From Alphaproteobacteria bacterium (GTDB taxonomy: Bacteria; Pseudomonadota; Alphaproteobacteria; Rhizobiales; Aestuariivirgaceae), in assembly GCA_024279045.1 (NCBI GenBank), contig JAJRRZ010000091.1:1-7599 (forward strand): a stretch of 7,599 bases of DNA. The letters are read 5' to 3'. Below the pieces are notes generated by a model. It did no database searches. It had not been told where the DNA came from and saw only the letters and a list, made by a program, of their open reading frames with translations. The translations under genes were made by a program, and so were the position numbers. Position 1 is the stretch's first letter. Each line of letters begins with the position of its first letter. Shown piece by piece: positions 7,450 to 7,599 of the stretch.

Positions 7450-7599
7450 ATGAACAGAAAAAATACGCAACTTGATGCAGCGGAAATTGCAAGGCTTTGC
7501 GTCGTAATGGCGCAAAGCCTTGCAATTTTCCTCAGGCAAAAATGTTGTTGTGCCGGCGCAGCGCCGCCGCAAGCCGGCACAACGCATCATTTTTCCTGA
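7450..7599 (+). CDS. Doubtful small ORF, 49 residues, unknown
   Basis: ATG at 7450 opens a 49-codon frame that ends with TGA on the last three bases of the window. AAGG (7440-7443) sits six bases ahead, a reasonable ribosome binding site. The product begins MNRKNTQLDAAEIARL, has a hydrophobic stretch LCVVMAQSLAIFL (16-28), a Cys triplet at 32-34 and an Ala/Pro/Gly-rich tail. I recognise no family. Against it being a gene, nearly all of the coding sequence from codon 11 onward lies inside two inverted repeats that look like terminators, so the frame may be open by chance. It is listed because its start site is good and it is too short to be excluded by length alone. Confidence 0.25.
   Translation: MNRKNTQLDAAEIARLCVVMAQSLAIFLRQKCCCAGAAPPQAGTTHHFS
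7482..7531 (+). terminator. Strong hairpin, likely terminator of the restriction-modification gene
   Basis: AAATTGCAAGGCTTTGCG (7484-7501) pairs perfectly with CGCAAAGCCTTGCAATTT (7511-7528) over 18 bp. Two more G-C pairs extend it past a one-base bulge, and the nine-base loop can close further by C7503-G7509 and wobbles. The 3' arm ends in TTTT (7526-7529). It lies about 110 bases after the stop at 7372. The stem is unusually long and perfect for an ordinary intrinsic terminator, so a palindromic repeat element or processed RNA end is an alternative. Confidence 0.6.
7532..7599. terminator. Large second hairpin, probable bidirectional terminator
   Basis: GTTGTGCCGGC (7547-7557) pairs with GCCGGCACAAC (7573-7583) over 11 bp with a 15-base GC-rich loop. 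Outside a small internal loop, AAAAATG (7538-7544) pairs with CATTTTT (7588-7594), and TCAGG (7532-7536) with CCTGA (7595-7599). A GC-rich stem with five T on the 3' side of each strand is the form of a bidirectional intrinsic terminator, which would fit a convergent gene beyond the window. The pairing reaches the last base, so the structure may continue past the end. Confidence 0.55.

Noticed and set aside
7320..7580. 86-codon minus-strand frame across the end of the restriction-modification gene and the hairpins
   Set aside because: It overlaps a certain gene end and two inverted repeats. Its resemblance to part of the plus-strand small ORF is just the result of the palindrome.
7547..7583. 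Possible integron attC site because of the GTTGTGC...GCACAAC palindrome
   Set aside because: The boxes do not fit the RYYYAAC/GTTRRRY consensus or order, and there is no integrase or cassette array.
1..7599. CRISPR array, tRNA, rRNA, insertion sequence or prophage genes
   Set aside because: No regularly spaced repeats, cloverleaf, transposase or phage protein could be recognised on either strand.

Overview
The window is high-GC bacterial DNA, all of it read on the + strand. It most likely comes from an alphaproteobacterium. The evidence is the recA-alaS gene order, a familiar arrangement in that class, and the sequence style of both proteins: a RecA N-terminus of the MSQ..LKLVEG..MDKxKAL type and an AlaRS starting ..GVNDIRKAFLDYF. 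I cannot name a genus.

Layout: (1) 4-1074, complete recA, with only 3 bases upstream, so its promoter and any SOS box lie outside the window. (2) 1075-1431, a 357-base spacer holding two terminator-like hairpins (the second followed by a T-rich tract), then a candidate alaS promoter and its ribosome binding site. (3) 1432-4104, complete alaS with intact aminoacylation, editing and C-Ala regions. (4) 4105-4327, a spacer with one weak hairpin and no convincing promoter. (5) 4328-7372, one large intact gene for a single-chain restriction-modification protein: an N-terminal PD-(D/E)XK-type nuclease, a helical linker, a gamma-type adenine-N6 methyltransferase core with a long insert, and a C-terminal putative target-recognition region. 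(6) 7373-7599, a short tail with a perfect -35-like hexamer, two strong back-to-back hairpins that look like terminators, and a doubtful 49-codon ORF lying across both hairpins and ending on the last base of the window.

recA and alaS are housekeeping genes (recombination/SOS and tRNA-Ala charging) and look separately transcribed. The third gene is accessory. Its codon use is visibly less GC-biased at third positions than recA and alaS, and no separate specificity, nuclease or methylase gene accompanies it here, so it probably acts alone as a Type IIG-like (RM.S in one chain) defence system. It is the most interesting item in the window. The family is known in outline, but its recognition sequence and activity cannot be read from the DNA. 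I did not see a clearly new multi-gene system.
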